The notes under the pieces: generated by a model
What the model was told of the DNA's origin: nothing
The model's input: the letters and a program-made list of their open reading frames with translations, nothing else
The model's database searches: none
NCBI RefSeq assembly: GCF_037201965.1
Contig: NZ_CP147518.1
Coordinates: 3,651,001 to 3,715,000 of the forward strand
DNA length: 64,000 bases
Direction of reading: 5' to 3'
Source of the DNA: Spirosoma sp. SC4-14
GTDB lineage: Bacteria; Bacteroidota; Bacteroidia; Cytophagales; Spirosomataceae
Shown: positions 13,734 to 23,021 of the stretch, in pieces
Layout of the letters: each line of letters begins with the position of its first letter
How positions within the stretch are numbered: the first letter of the stretch is position 1
Position numbers and translations under genes: made by a program

Positions 13734-16104
13734 ATTACTGTCTAACCTACTCCAACGGGCCGGTATCGTTAAAACTGAATCGATAACTGGTGCTAACTCA
13801 GCAGCTCGAATTGGCTCGATACTCGAAGACCTTTCCAGAATTGGAGCCAGTAAGTTCGATGCAGTAGCAGTCTATGATACTGGCCAGTATGCTATCTATA
13901 ATGGCATACTGGCTGAAGTATTAACGCCAACCAACCCCGGCGAAAGCCCTGATTCAGCACCGGCTAAGTGGTCGTTAAAGCTGGTTATCGATCCAATACA
14001 GGTCACCGCAGGCAATAAACTTCCGGTTGCAGCTTCGGCCCTAAAAACACTGGTTGATCAGATCCAATCCAATGGTGGAATCCCGAATGCTTCGACGACT
14101 CAACGCGGGGCCGCTCGACAAGCGACCGATCAGGAAGCTGCACTCGGAGCCAATAACGATTCGTACACCACACCAAAGCAGCTAAACGACCGACTCGCCA
14201 ACTTTTATAGCACCTATGCCGATGCAGCCATTGACAAATTTGCGGAGGATGCGACTGATGAAACATTGGATGCATTCATGGCAGCGATCATTGGAAGCCT
14301 ATCCGTTCAGACTCTACAATTACTATGCAATCGTCTTGCTAGTATTGGCTGCAATGGGGCGAACCCTCAGGAACCAACGCTTAATCTGGTCATCGTCAAT
14401 CACTACGAAGAACAACTGGCGGCCGTCTCCTTACCTTCAAAAGCGGCTATGGACTCCAACCAATGTACCAATATTAGCGGTTGGGTTAGTGGTCCTGATT
14501 ACCCAGGCGTTGTACGTATCGTCTGTGATGGTTTGGCTGTTGGCTATGCAACCGCGACCCTGGAACGTCCCGATGTGCGTGACGCACTGAACGAGCTGGG
14601 AGCGAACACCACTAAAACCATTTTTGGTTTTAACTGGATTAAGCCAGCCACGTTTATGGATGGCCAAGAGCACACCTGGCAGTTATTTGTTGGAGACAGC
14701 GAAGTAGAGGCTACCGATTACAATGTACCTCAGCAAAAAACCTGCGGTGAGCCGTCAACGCCAGACCCTTATGTTACCTACTATAAGCAGTCGACTGTCA
14801 ACAGCATTGAAAAAGGCGGGGCTATTAAAACGGTTACGCTGATTGAGGTGCTCAGTGATAATTCCGAACGGCCTTATTCAGGTACAGAAATACCCTCCTG
14901 GAGCCTGGCAGATAGTCCGGCGGGTATTGTTTTTACGCCGAATGCCTCGACAAAATCCGTGGACATATCGGCTACGTCAGCCGCTGAGGTAGACAGCTTC
15001 AAACTGCAATGCTCGCTGACGCTTCCGCAAACGATTCAGGTACTATCAGTCGGCTGTACCCGACCTCCTTCAGGCCTGAACACCTATCAACTGAGCTGGC
15101 ATTTTGTCCCGGATGGGGGCTACGCCCGGCTGTACACCACCCTTGATGATGCGTGTACGACAGCAGGGAAACGCTTCGATGGTACCGAACTGGGCAACCT
15201 TGATCCCTTCACCGTGCAGGCCGCAAACCTCAATATTGGCACGGAGGTATTCCTGGGAACGGGAACCAGTTGTGAGAAAGCTGGAGATAACATTTACTAC
15301 GTGCTCGATAACACGGGTGGGAATACCGTGCTGAAAGCCATTCAGGTAGCCAATGGTGTGATTGTAGCCGTAAAAGATTCTACCTATAGCACATCCCAGC
15401 AGAATCATCCACCAACCATCCTCTCGATTATAGCCGATAAAACGGTTGTCGAGGGCGAAGCCTTCAGCTTCGATCTTGAGCCGGGTAGCCATTTTTCCGA
15501 TCCTGATGGCGATATGTTGACCTATCACATGGGCTACTATACGAATATCTATCAGGATGCATTACCATCCTGGGCAAATTATTCGCTCAGTGGGGTATTC
15601 AGTGGTACGGCTCCCGTTGCGGGTGAGGCCAGAGACATCGTCTTCCGGCTAATGGCCTTTGATGGCGTACTCTCCAATCTGATTGATTTCGTGGTGCATG
15701 TTACACCTGTTTCAACACCAGTAGTCATTGATAGCCTGGTGCTATGGGCAAAAGAGGTAAATAGCAATAATGCCGCTTTGACTGATTTTGTTTTCCTCTA
15801 TCGAGGTACGTTCCCGGAAGGAACCACCTTCGAGGACCAGTGGGACGAGTATTACTTAGAAAATAGCGAAACCCCTGAATTTACTCCGGGCACTAGTAAT
15901 CCCAACACAATAGGCTTACCGGAAGGCTACCAGGATTACAATGTGTATATGGCCTATCCGGGCACAAATGCTACCAATACGATTGCAGCTCCTCATCACA
16001 TCAGAATGCGTAAAACGGGCGAAACAGATCTTTTGCTCGACCTGACCTTTGATCCTGATGGCATGGCAGTCGGTGACATCTTAACCATCTATACCGCTCC
16101 GTAA
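13726..16104 (+). CDS. Tail fibre/receptor-binding-like protein with Ig-like domain
   Basis: 792 residues, GTG start at 13,726 inside the end of the previous gene. Residues 120-165 hold ASTTQRGAARQATDQEAALG and TTPKQLNDRL, the motif found in phage tail-fibre repeats. Around 550-660 is an Ig-like/cadherin-like unit: NHPPTILSIIADKTVVEGEA, FSDPDGDMLTYH, LPSWANYSLSGVFSGTAP and a VFRLMAFDGV segment, as in putative Ig (He_PIG) domains of adhesins. The C-terminal 130 residues form a separate beta domain. It probably binds a cell-surface glycan or protein and sets host range. Domain calls are by eye. Confidence 0.75.
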   Translation: MIKLLSNLLQRAGIVKTESITGANSAARIGSILEDLSRIGASKFDAVAVYDTGQYAIYNGILAEVLTPTNPGESPDSAPAKWSLKLVIDPIQVTAGNKLPVAASALKTLVDQIQSNGGIPNASTTQRGAARQATDQEAALGANNDSYTTPKQLNDRLANFYSTYADAAIDKFAEDATDETLDAFMAAIIGSLSVQTLQLLCNRLASIGCNGANPQEPTLNLVIVNHYEEQLAAVSLPSKAAMDSNQCTNISGWVSGPDYPGVVRIVCDGLAVGYATATLERPDVRDALNELGANTTKTIFGFNWIKPATFMDGQEHTWQLFVGDSEVEATDYNVPQQKTCGEPSTPDPYVTYYKQSTVNSIEKGGAIKTVTLIEVLSDNSERPYSGTEIPSWSLADSPAGIVFTPNASTKSVDISATSAAEVDSFKLQCSLTLPQTIQVLSVGCTRPPSGLNTYQLSWHFVPDGGYARLYTTLDDACTTAGKRFDGTELGNLDPFTVQAANLNIGTEVFLGTGTSCEKAGDNIYYVLDNTGGNTVLKAIQVANGVIVAVKDSTYSTSQQNHPPTILSIIADKTVVEGEAFSFDLEPGSHFSDPDGDMLTYHMGYYTNIYQDALPSWANYSLSGVFSGTAPVAGEARDIVFRLMAFDGVLSNLIDFVVHVTPVSTPVVIDSLVLWAKEVNSNNAALTDFVFLYRGTFPEGTTFEDQWDEYYLENSETPEFTPGTSNPNTIGLPEGYQDYNVYMAYPGTNATNTIAAPHHIRMRKTGETDLLLDLTFDPDGMAVGDILTIYTAP

Positions 16105-16108
16105 CGAC

Positions 16109-16513
16109 ATGAGAACTTACCTGACCATTAACAACTCAGGAGACTCGGTTACGGGCTGGGCCACGAACACTCTCCGCTATTACCTACGACCCAACGGAGG
16201 TACGTGCGACGATGACGATGCCGCTTTTAATGCAGCCGTTGCCGCAATCGAAGCAACGGTAGGGGGGGACTATGCCCAGAAAATGAATGCGATCATTAGT
16301 ATCACCTTAGCGGCCGCTCCTGCTGCTCAGGCAGGTTACCAGTGGGTTATTCGTGACTGCGGAGCTGTCGAGGAAGAAGTCATTGCCGTAGCCGACAATA
16401 TCGACCGATCGGGTGGTACGAATCCAACGGACCCGGGGGCAAGTGATCCACAATCAGAATCAGACGTTCAAATTTTTACCAGCCAGTCGGGTAACGATGG
16501 CGGGGAAATTTAA
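16109..16513 (+). CDS. Hypothetical tail-region protein
   Basis: 134 residues. N-terminus MRTYLTINNSGDSVTGWATN, then an acidic GGTCDDDDAAFNAAVAAIEA helix and an Ala-rich segment. The last 40 residues are Gly/Ser/Asp-rich and look disordered (GGTNPTDPGASDPQSESDVQ). It starts 4 nt after the fibre gene and may be a fibre accessory or chaperone. No family recognised. Confidence 0.6.
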   Translation: MRTYLTINNSGDSVTGWATNTLRYYLRPNGGTCDDDDAAFNAAVAAIEATVGGDYAQKMNAIISITLAAAPAAQAGYQWVIRDCGAVEEEVIAVADNIDRSGGTNPTDPGASDPQSESDVQIFTSQSGNDGGEI

Positions 16514-16530
16514 AACCAATCAACAGGGCT

Positions 16531-16992
16531 ATGCTTACGTTCGACTCAACCTTTGATAATACCTTTCAGGACGACTACCCAGATGGACCACCGGCACAAT
16601 TAGGTTGCCGGAAAGAAGGTGTTTACCTAACCTGGCTAACGCTTCAGGGCGGTTGGCAATACTGGCTTTTCGAAGGCTCCTATCAGATCAGTCAATCGAC
16701 GGCGGTACGTGGGCAGGCTGTACAGGGCCGACTAAATAGGCCAACCCAAAAACTCACTTCGCGCTCAATGGTCATTCATACCCAGAACCTGACTCGTGAC
16801 GAAGCCGAAGCGGTCGGAACCATACGCGAAAGCGTTAGCATCTTCTGGTTGATTCATAAGGATGACAATACAGTCGTTAGAGTGCCGGCGACTATTCCAG
16901 ATGGCGAAGCTGAGTTCTGGGATAGTCAGAAGTACACGAATAATTTTTCAACAACGATAACACTGCCTTACAAAACTTCACAACGGATTTGA
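16531..16992 (+). CDS. Hypothetical tail protein
   Basis: 153 residues, beta-rich with many tryptophans (YLTWLTLQGGWQYWLFEGSY). Further on: QKLTSRSMVIHTQNLTRDEA and a C-terminal FSTTITLPYKTSQRI. The pattern suits a small baseplate or distal-tail protein such as those encoded between fibre and tape-measure genes of Bacteroidota phages. Function not assigned. Confidence 0.6.
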   Translation: MLTFDSTFDNTFQDDYPDGPPAQLGCRKEGVYLTWLTLQGGWQYWLFEGSYQISQSTAVRGQAVQGRLNRPTQKLTSRSMVIHTQNLTRDEAEAVGTIRESVSIFWLIHKDDNTVVRVPATIPDGEAEFWDSQKYTNNFSTTITLPYKTSQRI

Positions 16993-16993
16993 C

Positions 16994-17164
16994 ATGGACG
17001 GACTAATCTTCTCTTACTTGATTGTTGGTATTTTGGTTTATGGGTTAATTCGTCTACTGGAGCCGCAAAAGATAACGCCTGGCCAAATGCCCAAAATGAA
17101 AAATTCACCACCACTACCACCACGAAAAAGGCACAGGCAGTATAAAGGGCCGTTGGCCAATTGA
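16994..17164 (+). CDS. Small single-span membrane protein (56 aa)
   Basis: ATG at 16,994, 1 nt after the previous stop, TGA at 17,162-17,164. Residues 4-22 (LIFSYLIVGILVYGLIRLL) are one hydrophobic helix near the N-terminus. The rest is Pro- and Lys/Arg-rich (PPLPPRKRHRQYKGP), giving an N-out/C-in topology by the positive-inside rule. It forms a pair with the next small membrane gene. A holin-like, spanin-like or moron role is possible; none is proven. Confidence 0.55.
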   Translation: MDGLIFSYLIVGILVYGLIRLLEPQKITPGQMPKMKNSPPLPPRKRHRQYKGPLAN

Positions 17165-17166
17165 TC

Positions 17167-17325
17167 ATGGATAAAATTAAGTCGCTCTTTCGTAGCCTTT
17201 TCACTTCAACCCCTCGCCCAATTGACGATTTAGGTACGGCAATGTTCTGGTCGATATTTGGGCCAATAATTTATGTAGCTATTGCGGTTATTGTGCTTAT
17301 GCTCATATGGGCTAACGACAAATAA
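17167..17325 (+). CDS. Small single-span membrane protein (52 aa)
   Basis: ATG at 17,167 right after the previous stop, TAA at 17,323-17,325, then 3 nt to the next ATG. N-terminal basic part MDKIKSLFRSLFTSTPRP, then one long hydrophobic helix (about residues 26-48, MFWSIFGPIIYVAIAVIVLM) and a short end WANDK. Tight packing between two coding genes supports that it is real. It may work with its neighbour; lysis functions are otherwise missing from this phage. Confidence 0.55.
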   Translation: MDKIKSLFRSLFTSTPRPIDDLGTAMFWSIFGPIIYVAIAVIVLMLIWANDK

Positions 17326-17328
17326 AGT

Positions 17329-19365
17329 ATGCTTGATGGACTGTATTTAGATGGTCAGTGGGTTGCTGAAGTTGACGCCGTTCTTAACAAACAGGCCAAC
17401 GACTTGACTACACCGGACACCCTGCAAACTAGCTATAGTAATATGTTCACGCTGCCGGACACCACAGCGATCAGGCAGTTATTGCAGAACGCCGAACAGA
17501 TCAATGCAGGCGGTCGAAATCCTTACCGGCTGGTTCCGGCCCGATTGATTGAAGAAGGCGAAATAACGTTCAATGGTAACGCTTCGCTGCAAAAGTTTCA
17601 GGCCGGTTGGCAGATCCTTTTAGTAGGACCAGCCCGTAAGTTATTCGACCAGCTCGCAGACCTGAAGCTAACCGACCTTGACCTCAACGATTATAACCAC
17701 ATTTGGAACCTCGATACGGTCGCTAACTACGCTGGTGCAACCGAAGGCGTTCTTTATCCGCTCATAGACTATGGTTCTATTGATAATGGCGTCTTTGCTC
17801 AGGATACGATTACCCCGGCTATGTATGCCACTACGTTGATTCGTGTCATGCTCAAAACGTGCGGCTACCGGCCTAAAGGTGATTGGCTGTATGATGAGCT
17901 TACAAAACGAATCTTCTTGCCCTTTGTCAATGACAAGCCAGCCAACCACGACGCTGATTGGGTTGCCGATCGGCAGGCCCGTGTAGGCGTACCGGACGAC
18001 CCGCAGCCAATCGTACTTAAGAGCGGGCACCCAATTGATATTCTGCTGCCGCTCACCGTTGATAACCAGCCACTAAATGGGTTCCAGGATGGCGCGCTCG
18101 ACTGCTATAAAGCGGACCGGGCAACCTATGTAGCGAAAGAAGCAACTCGCATGAAGGTTGTTGCCAGCGTTTCATTTGTCAGTATCACCCGGTACGGAGC
18201 GGCCGAAATACGGCTTATTGTGGAGCGTAACGGGCAAAATGCCGGTGAGGTATATTGGTCGGAAGCTGGTTATTATGATCACCTCGACTACCCAGATGTG
18301 CTTACCCTCGATACGTCAGTCGACTGTCGGGCCGGTGACGAATTGCGTATCCGGCTGAAAGGTAATTCGAGAACGTCGATTTCAAGTTATGCTTTTTACT
18401 TCAGTCGGTCACAAGGCGAAATGTTCGCATCTTTCGAACCGGATGCATCGATACACGAAGGTGACCTGTTTCCTATTGCACCCAACTTGCCCGATATGAC
18501 TTGCGCCGACTTCTTGCGATCGGTAGCGCTCATGTGTTCGGCAACCTTCGATATTGACGACACCGCCAAAACCATTGAGTTAAAAACCTTGGATGGCGTT
18601 ATCGATAATTATGCCAATGCCACCGACCTAAGCGACTGCATCGAAGAATCTGTCGAACCCGAAAACGCGGTTATTCTGGAAGGGTACGCCCAGGCTAATA
18701 AGCTGAAATGGAAAGCACTCGAAGATAAGTCTTTCGCTGGCTATGGCGATGGTGTCATTAAGTGCGATGCCCAGAACATACCGCTGAGTGTGGATCTGTT
18801 TGAAATGCCCTTTTCGGCAACTGTGGATTCGTCGGTTACCATTGGCGGTTATGGCAACCCCGTATTGGTAGAAACCCGAACCGTGACCGGATCGGGCACG
18901 AACCTACAGGTAAATGCGAAGTCGACAACACCCCGGCTACTATTGGCGGAGCCGTCCAAGATGGTTACGGTTACCGTTAACCAGGTCACGCCCGATCTGA
19001 CCGTTGTAAAGCGGAACATTCAACTCATGGCCTGTTGGTGGGATAAGCGGCCGACGCCTATTCAGTTTGGCAATAACAGCTTTTCGCTGGCCTTCGATAG
19101 ACCATCCATCAGTAACGGCCGTGAGCAGACGCTCATTGAGCGGTACTTCGGCGGACTTAAGCGGGTATTACGTCGGCCGCGCCAATTGACTATAGCGGCT
19201 TACCTTCAACCGTCAACGTTATCGTCTATCAATTTATTTGCCCCGGTACGACTTCGTAACGTAAAGGCCGGTTCGATGGAGATAACCGACAGCTATTTTT
19301 ACTTAAACAAGGTTTCCAACTATCAGGCTGGTGTTCCGTGTTCACTGGTCCTTATTGCTTATTGA
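17329..19365 (+). CDS. Large tail/baseplate hub-like protein
   Basis: 678 residues, no signal peptide. It begins MLDGLYLDGQWVAEVDAVLN and contains an N-terminal beta domain (NMFTLPDTTAIRQLLQNAEQ, then ITFNGNASLQKFQAGWQI), a middle lectin-like beta segment and a C-terminal stretch (LTIAAYLQPSTLSSINLFAP, VRLRNVKAGSMEITDSYFYL). This arrangement recalls tail-hub or baseplate proteins placed next to the tape measure. The position directly before the tape measure gene supports a tail-tip role. No exact family recognised. Confidence 0.6.
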   Translation: MLDGLYLDGQWVAEVDAVLNKQANDLTTPDTLQTSYSNMFTLPDTTAIRQLLQNAEQINAGGRNPYRLVPARLIEEGEITFNGNASLQKFQAGWQILLVGPARKLFDQLADLKLTDLDLNDYNHIWNLDTVANYAGATEGVLYPLIDYGSIDNGVFAQDTITPAMYATTLIRVMLKTCGYRPKGDWLYDELTKRIFLPFVNDKPANHDADWVADRQARVGVPDDPQPIVLKSGHPIDILLPLTVDNQPLNGFQDGALDCYKADRATYVAKEATRMKVVASVSFVSITRYGAAEIRLIVERNGQNAGEVYWSEAGYYDHLDYPDVLTLDTSVDCRAGDELRIRLKGNSRTSISSYAFYFSRSQGEMFASFEPDASIHEGDLFPIAPNLPDMTCADFLRSVALMCSATFDIDDTAKTIELKTLDGVIDNYANATDLSDCIEESVEPENAVILEGYAQANKLKWKALEDKSFAGYGDGVIKCDAQNIPLSVDLFEMPFSATVDSSVTIGGYGNPVLVETRTVTGSGTNLQVNAKSTTPRLLLAEPSKMVTVTVNQVTPDLTVVKRNIQLMACWWDKRPTPIQFGNNSFSLAFDRPSISNGREQTLIERYFGGLKRVLRRPRQLTIAAYLQPSTLSSINLFAPVRLRNVKAGSMEITDSYFYLNKVSNYQAGVPCSLVLIAY

Positions 19366-19366
19366 T

Positions 19367-22288
19367 ATGGCAGCAGAACAAGAAGACGAAGTGCTCTTAA
19401 AGGTACGAGTTGATGAGGCTAACAGTGAAAAAAAGCTTGCCGAACTGACCTTACAGAAAAAGCAGTTAAAGGACGCTCGGGACGACCTTACCAAGTCGTA
19501 TAAGGAGGCTAAAATTACGGAACAACAGTATGCTGATTCGCTTAGTAAGTTAGTGCTCCAGGAAAAGGCGGTAAACAGCGCCATAGCCGACGAACAAAAG
19601 ACACTTCGGAATGTGGCCAAAGTCCGTGAAGAAGCCAACGGCTCATTGAATCAGATGAGGGCCAATCTCTCGTTGGCCGTTGAATCGTATGATGCATTGT
19701 CAGAAGCCGAGCGCAAGAACGAAGAGGTAGGCGGCAAGTTGAAGAAGCAAATTAAGGAGCTGTCGGACGCTCTGAAGGAAGAGGAAGAGGCAACCGGCCG
19801 TAGTTATCGCTCTGTTGGGGACTATCTGAAGTTGGTTCGAGTAGGCGGTACCAGTGTTGGCGAGTTCCAGGAAGCGGTAAAAGGTGGCGTCGAAGGTGTG
19901 CAGGTCTTCACAAAGGCGCTTTTTACGGGCCGTGGCGCACTGATTGCCCTTACTGCCGTTCCGATCGTAGCCATACTGACCGGATTGTATTTGATTTTGA
20001 CCAAATCGCAAGCCGGTATGGATAAACTCGCTCAGTACACCAAGGCCGCAGAACTGGCGCTTAGTGCGCTGACCGATGGTATTATTAAAAACACCCGGAT
20101 CATTCTCGAAGCCTTCACTTCCTGGGAGAAATTCAAAAACTTATGGGGCGACCTTCGTAAGACGGCCGACGAAACCGGCGAAGCTATGGCAAACGCGGCC
20201 CGTATCGGTCTTGAAGTGGCTAAAACAAACCAGCAAATTGAAGACTCGGAGATAAAACTTAGCGTCGTGCGCGCGAAAAACCGGGCTGAAATCGAAAAGT
20301 ATAAGAAGATTTCGGAAGATACCACCAAATCAACGTTAGCGCGATCGGCCGCAGCGAAGAAAGCCTATGAGCTGGAGAACTCAACGTTGGATCAGTCGCT
20401 TAAATTACAAAAGCAACGCATTGATAACCTGAAACGTGAACAGTCGGTTGGTAATCGGACCCGTGAAGATGCCCGTAAGCTGGCTGAAGAACAGATTAAA
20501 TACGAAGAGTTGCGCGAAGAAAGTCTTGGTAGGCAAACCGAACTTCAAAACCAGCTAAACTCGATTGATCAGGAGGGTATCACGAAGGCCCGAGAAGCGC
20601 GCGCCCTGGCCAATGAAGAAGCCATCGCCGAAGCGGAACGGGCGCTCATTATGGCCAAAAAACGGGGCATGGATACCCTTGCGTTTGAAGAAGAAATTAT
20701 CCGTCGTCGGGCCAAAGCCGACAAAGATAGTTTGGTTACCCAGAACGCAACGGCCGCACAGGTTGCCCAGCAGCGCAAGTTGATTGAAGCGAAGACGAAC
20801 GCCGAAATTGCCGCTTTACGGGTTACGCACCTAGCCGATCTGCAATCAAAAGAAGTTTCTGCCAAACAAGCTGAGATCTCCGCAGCGCTCACCCTTACCC
20901 GCCGTGGTAGTAAGCAGGAACTTGACTTGCAGATTGAAGCAATTCGGGCTGAAGTTCGGGCAAGGCAGATCGAAAACAAAAAGCAGAAGGACCAGCAGCT
21001 TATTACTGAACTTCAGTATCAGGAACAGGAAGCCAATATCGTAACCACGGGCCAACGCGCCATTGATGATGCCCGGAATCAGTTCGAGCAAAACGAAATC
21101 AACCGACAGGCTGAACTGAGTAAGTTACGGATTCAAACTGAACTTAACCTCAGTAAGGACGTATTGGCCATTCGTCGCAATGAGGCTGTTAGCGTAATTG
21201 ATATTGAAGAGAAGCAGCAAATCGACCTGTTGAACCTTCAGGATGTTTCCGAAGAAGAACGGCTCGTTCGACTCAATGCCATACAGTCCGAAGCTGAGGT
21301 AAAGCGGAAAGAGGTGTACCGGCAGATTCAGGCCGACGAACGAGCGAACCGAAAGGCAATCATTGAGATTCAACTGGCTGGCGTCAACGAAGGCAGTCTT
21401 CAGGAACTCCGACTCAAAAAGCAACTGATGAAAGTTCAGATGGAGGAGGAGTTAGCCAACACTGAACTGACCGAAAAGCAGAAGGAAGCGATTCGGGCCA
21501 AATACCGGCAACAGGAAAAGAAACTTGATGAGGACTTTGGCAAAGAACTCGCTCAACAGATCGTTCAAACGGCTGGTATTGCCGCTGATGGTTTGTCGAC
21601 CTGGTACGAAGCACAGGCCCAGGCTGCAACTAACGCCCTGAATAAACAACAGGAAGCAGCCCTAAAGTCGGCTGGTACCAATGCCGATCTACGCGCCCGG
21701 ATCGAAGAGAAGTATCAAAACAAACTTGACGAAATCAATAAGGAAGCGGCCCGGAAGAAAAAGCGTATCGCTTCGATTCAGAACATTATTGATACGGCAT
21801 CTGCCGGTACTGCCTCCCTGGAGCTGGTTGCAAAAAACCCAGTACTAGGAGCGCTGACCGAACTATTGATATTAGCGAAGGCAGCGGCTAACCAAAAGTT
21901 AATCGACGCCCAGCAATTCGCCTTTGGTGGTATTTACGAGTCGGACGGTTACGGAGCCTTCTTAAGAGGCCCAGGTACCGGTAAATCCGATAGCATTAAT
22001 TCACGGTTGAGTAATGGCGAATCCGTCATAAACGCCGTGAGTACATCCATGTACTACGACGAACTATCAGCTATTAATGTCAAGGGGGGTGGTCGGCCGT
22101 TCCCCGGTGCCAGTGATGTGGAGATGCCCCAGATTACCAATTTTTCGTTAGGTGGTGTTGCCCGACCGACAACCGACTTAGACCGGATCGTTGATGCTAT
22201 ACGAGATATTGAGCCCGTAGTGTCCGTTGAGGAAATCGATCGGGTGAAGGGTAATAAAGTGAAGGCTGTAGAGGCATCGAACTATTGA
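19367..22288 (+). CDS. Tail tape measure protein
   Basis: 973 residues from the ATG at 19,367, which sits just after the previous stop; the open frame extends upstream to 19,331 but that part overlaps the preceding gene. The protein is dominated by long charged coiled coil (for example KLQKQRIDNLKREQSVGNRT). A hydrophobic segment lies at about 190-212 (GALIALTAVPIVAILTGLYL). The C-terminus turns globular with GGIYESDGYGAFLRGPGTGK, a glycine-rich end typical of tape measure proteins. It sets tail length and is ejected with the DNA. It closes the tail block and is followed by a terminator. Confidence 0.85.
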   Translation: MAAEQEDEVLLKVRVDEANSEKKLAELTLQKKQLKDARDDLTKSYKEAKITEQQYADSLSKLVLQEKAVNSAIADEQKTLRNVAKVREEANGSLNQMRANLSLAVESYDALSEAERKNEEVGGKLKKQIKELSDALKEEEEATGRSYRSVGDYLKLVRVGGTSVGEFQEAVKGGVEGVQVFTKALFTGRGALIALTAVPIVAILTGLYLILTKSQAGMDKLAQYTKAAELALSALTDGIIKNTRIILEAFTSWEKFKNLWGDLRKTADETGEAMANAARIGLEVAKTNQQIEDSEIKLSVVRAKNRAEIEKYKKISEDTTKSTLARSAAAKKAYELENSTLDQSLKLQKQRIDNLKREQSVGNRTREDARKLAEEQIKYEELREESLGRQTELQNQLNSIDQEGITKAREARALANEEAIAEAERALIMAKKRGMDTLAFEEEIIRRRAKADKDSLVTQNATAAQVAQQRKLIEAKTNAEIAALRVTHLADLQSKEVSAKQAEISAALTLTRRGSKQELDLQIEAIRAEVRARQIENKKQKDQQLITELQYQEQEANIVTTGQRAIDDARNQFEQNEINRQAELSKLRIQTELNLSKDVLAIRRNEAVSVIDIEEKQQIDLLNLQDVSEEERLVRLNAIQSEAEVKRKEVYRQIQADERANRKAIIEIQLAGVNEGSLQELRLKKQLMKVQMEEELANTELTEKQKEAIRAKYRQQEKKLDEDFGKELAQQIVQTAGIAADGLSTWYEAQAQAATNALNKQQEAALKSAGTNADLRARIEEKYQNKLDEINKEAARKKKRIASIQNIIDTASAGTASLELVAKNPVLGALTELLILAKAAANQKLIDAQQFAFGGIYESDGYGAFLRGPGTGKSDSINSRLSNGESVINAVSTSMYYDELSAINVKGGGRPFPGASDVEMPQITNFSLGGVARPTTDLDRIVDAIRDIEPVVSVEEIDRVKGNKVKAVEASNY

Positions 22289-22333
22289 TACACCGAGTAA
22301 TAAGAACATAAGCTATAATCTTCTTCAAACAAA

Positions 22334-22363
22334 AAAGCCAGACTAAAGATCAAGTCTGGCTTT
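22334..22363 (+). terminator. Rho-independent terminator after tape measure
   Basis: AAAGCCAGACT (22,334-22,344) pairs with AGTCTGGCTTT (22,353-22,363) around an 8-nt loop; A- and T-runs flank it, so it can work in both directions. A nearly identical hairpin is at 30,676-30,703. The rest of the gap 22,289-22,589 holds only a weak CTAGTC/GACTAG hairpin (about 22,388-22,406) and no credible gene. Confidence 0.8.
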
Positions 22364-22589
22364 CCGCTTCTATCCACACCATAAACCTAGTCAAAATGAG
22401 ACTAGCGTTTAATCATCCTAATAAAGGATCGTAGTACAAAGAAACAAGGTCGACTTGAAACAGATTTCGAAATTGTGTGAAAGGTGTAACTGGTAACATA
22501 GCGATTGTCCCAGAATCCTTTAGCTTCTATTTCGACTCCATACACAGTTAGGCTTGTCTAACCTTTATTGCTCATAGCCCACCTTCGTT

Positions 22590-22925
22590 TTAATTGGACC
22601 TACTTTTATTCAATGCAGTCCGAAGCGATGAGTTAATAAAGCGTGATAGATCGATACCATTGGTTTCGCAATACTCCGACACGGCCCGATGAAGCTCGGG
22701 TGTCGTGTTGGCAATGAAGCGCGGGTAACGTTTATTGGCGGTCGGCAGGTCTTTGCGGGTTGCCTTGTATTCAAGCCGGGCCGCCCGGATCTTCTTGCGT
22801 TGGGCATCTGTGCAATCCTTTTTGAACTGACGCCAATTTCGGTAAAGTGCAGCAACTACAGATGGGATACTTTCACCGCCTTTCACGCGGGTAATGGCGA
22901 CTTGAAAACGCTCTTCGGTGGTCAT
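22590..22925 (-). CDS. Ribbon-helix-helix-type regulator
   Basis: About 111 residues from the ATG at 22,925 (MTTEERFQVAITRVKG); the frame is open to 22,964 but those extra residues look like leader. The middle is very basic (QRKKIRAARLEYKATRKDLP). The C-terminal 45 residues, with FIANTTPELHRAVSEYCETN and GIDLSRFINSSLRTALNK, have the strand-helix-helix layout of RHH DNA-binding proteins. It is read against the surrounding late genes, between tape measure and protease, so it may be expressed in the lysogen. It may be an antitoxin-like or phage regulator; no toxin partner is adjacent. Confidence 0.65.
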   Translation of the reverse strand: MTTEERFQVAITRVKGGESIPSVVAALYRNWRQFKKDCTDAQRKKIRAARLEYKATRKDLPTANKRYPRFIANTTPELHRAVSEYCETNGIDLSRFINSSLRTALNKSRSN

Positions 22926-23021
22926 GTTAGCGATTTTAACGCATACGGAAAACACTATCACCAAGATACAACTTTTCGGCTCGACTTATATTCACGGCTG
23001 CACTAATAACGTACATAAGCT

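Noticed and set aside
19342-21649. Long open frames on the minus strand under the tape measure
   Set aside because: They are Ser/Leu-rich mirror frames of a coiled-coil gene, with no start context and no homology-like features.
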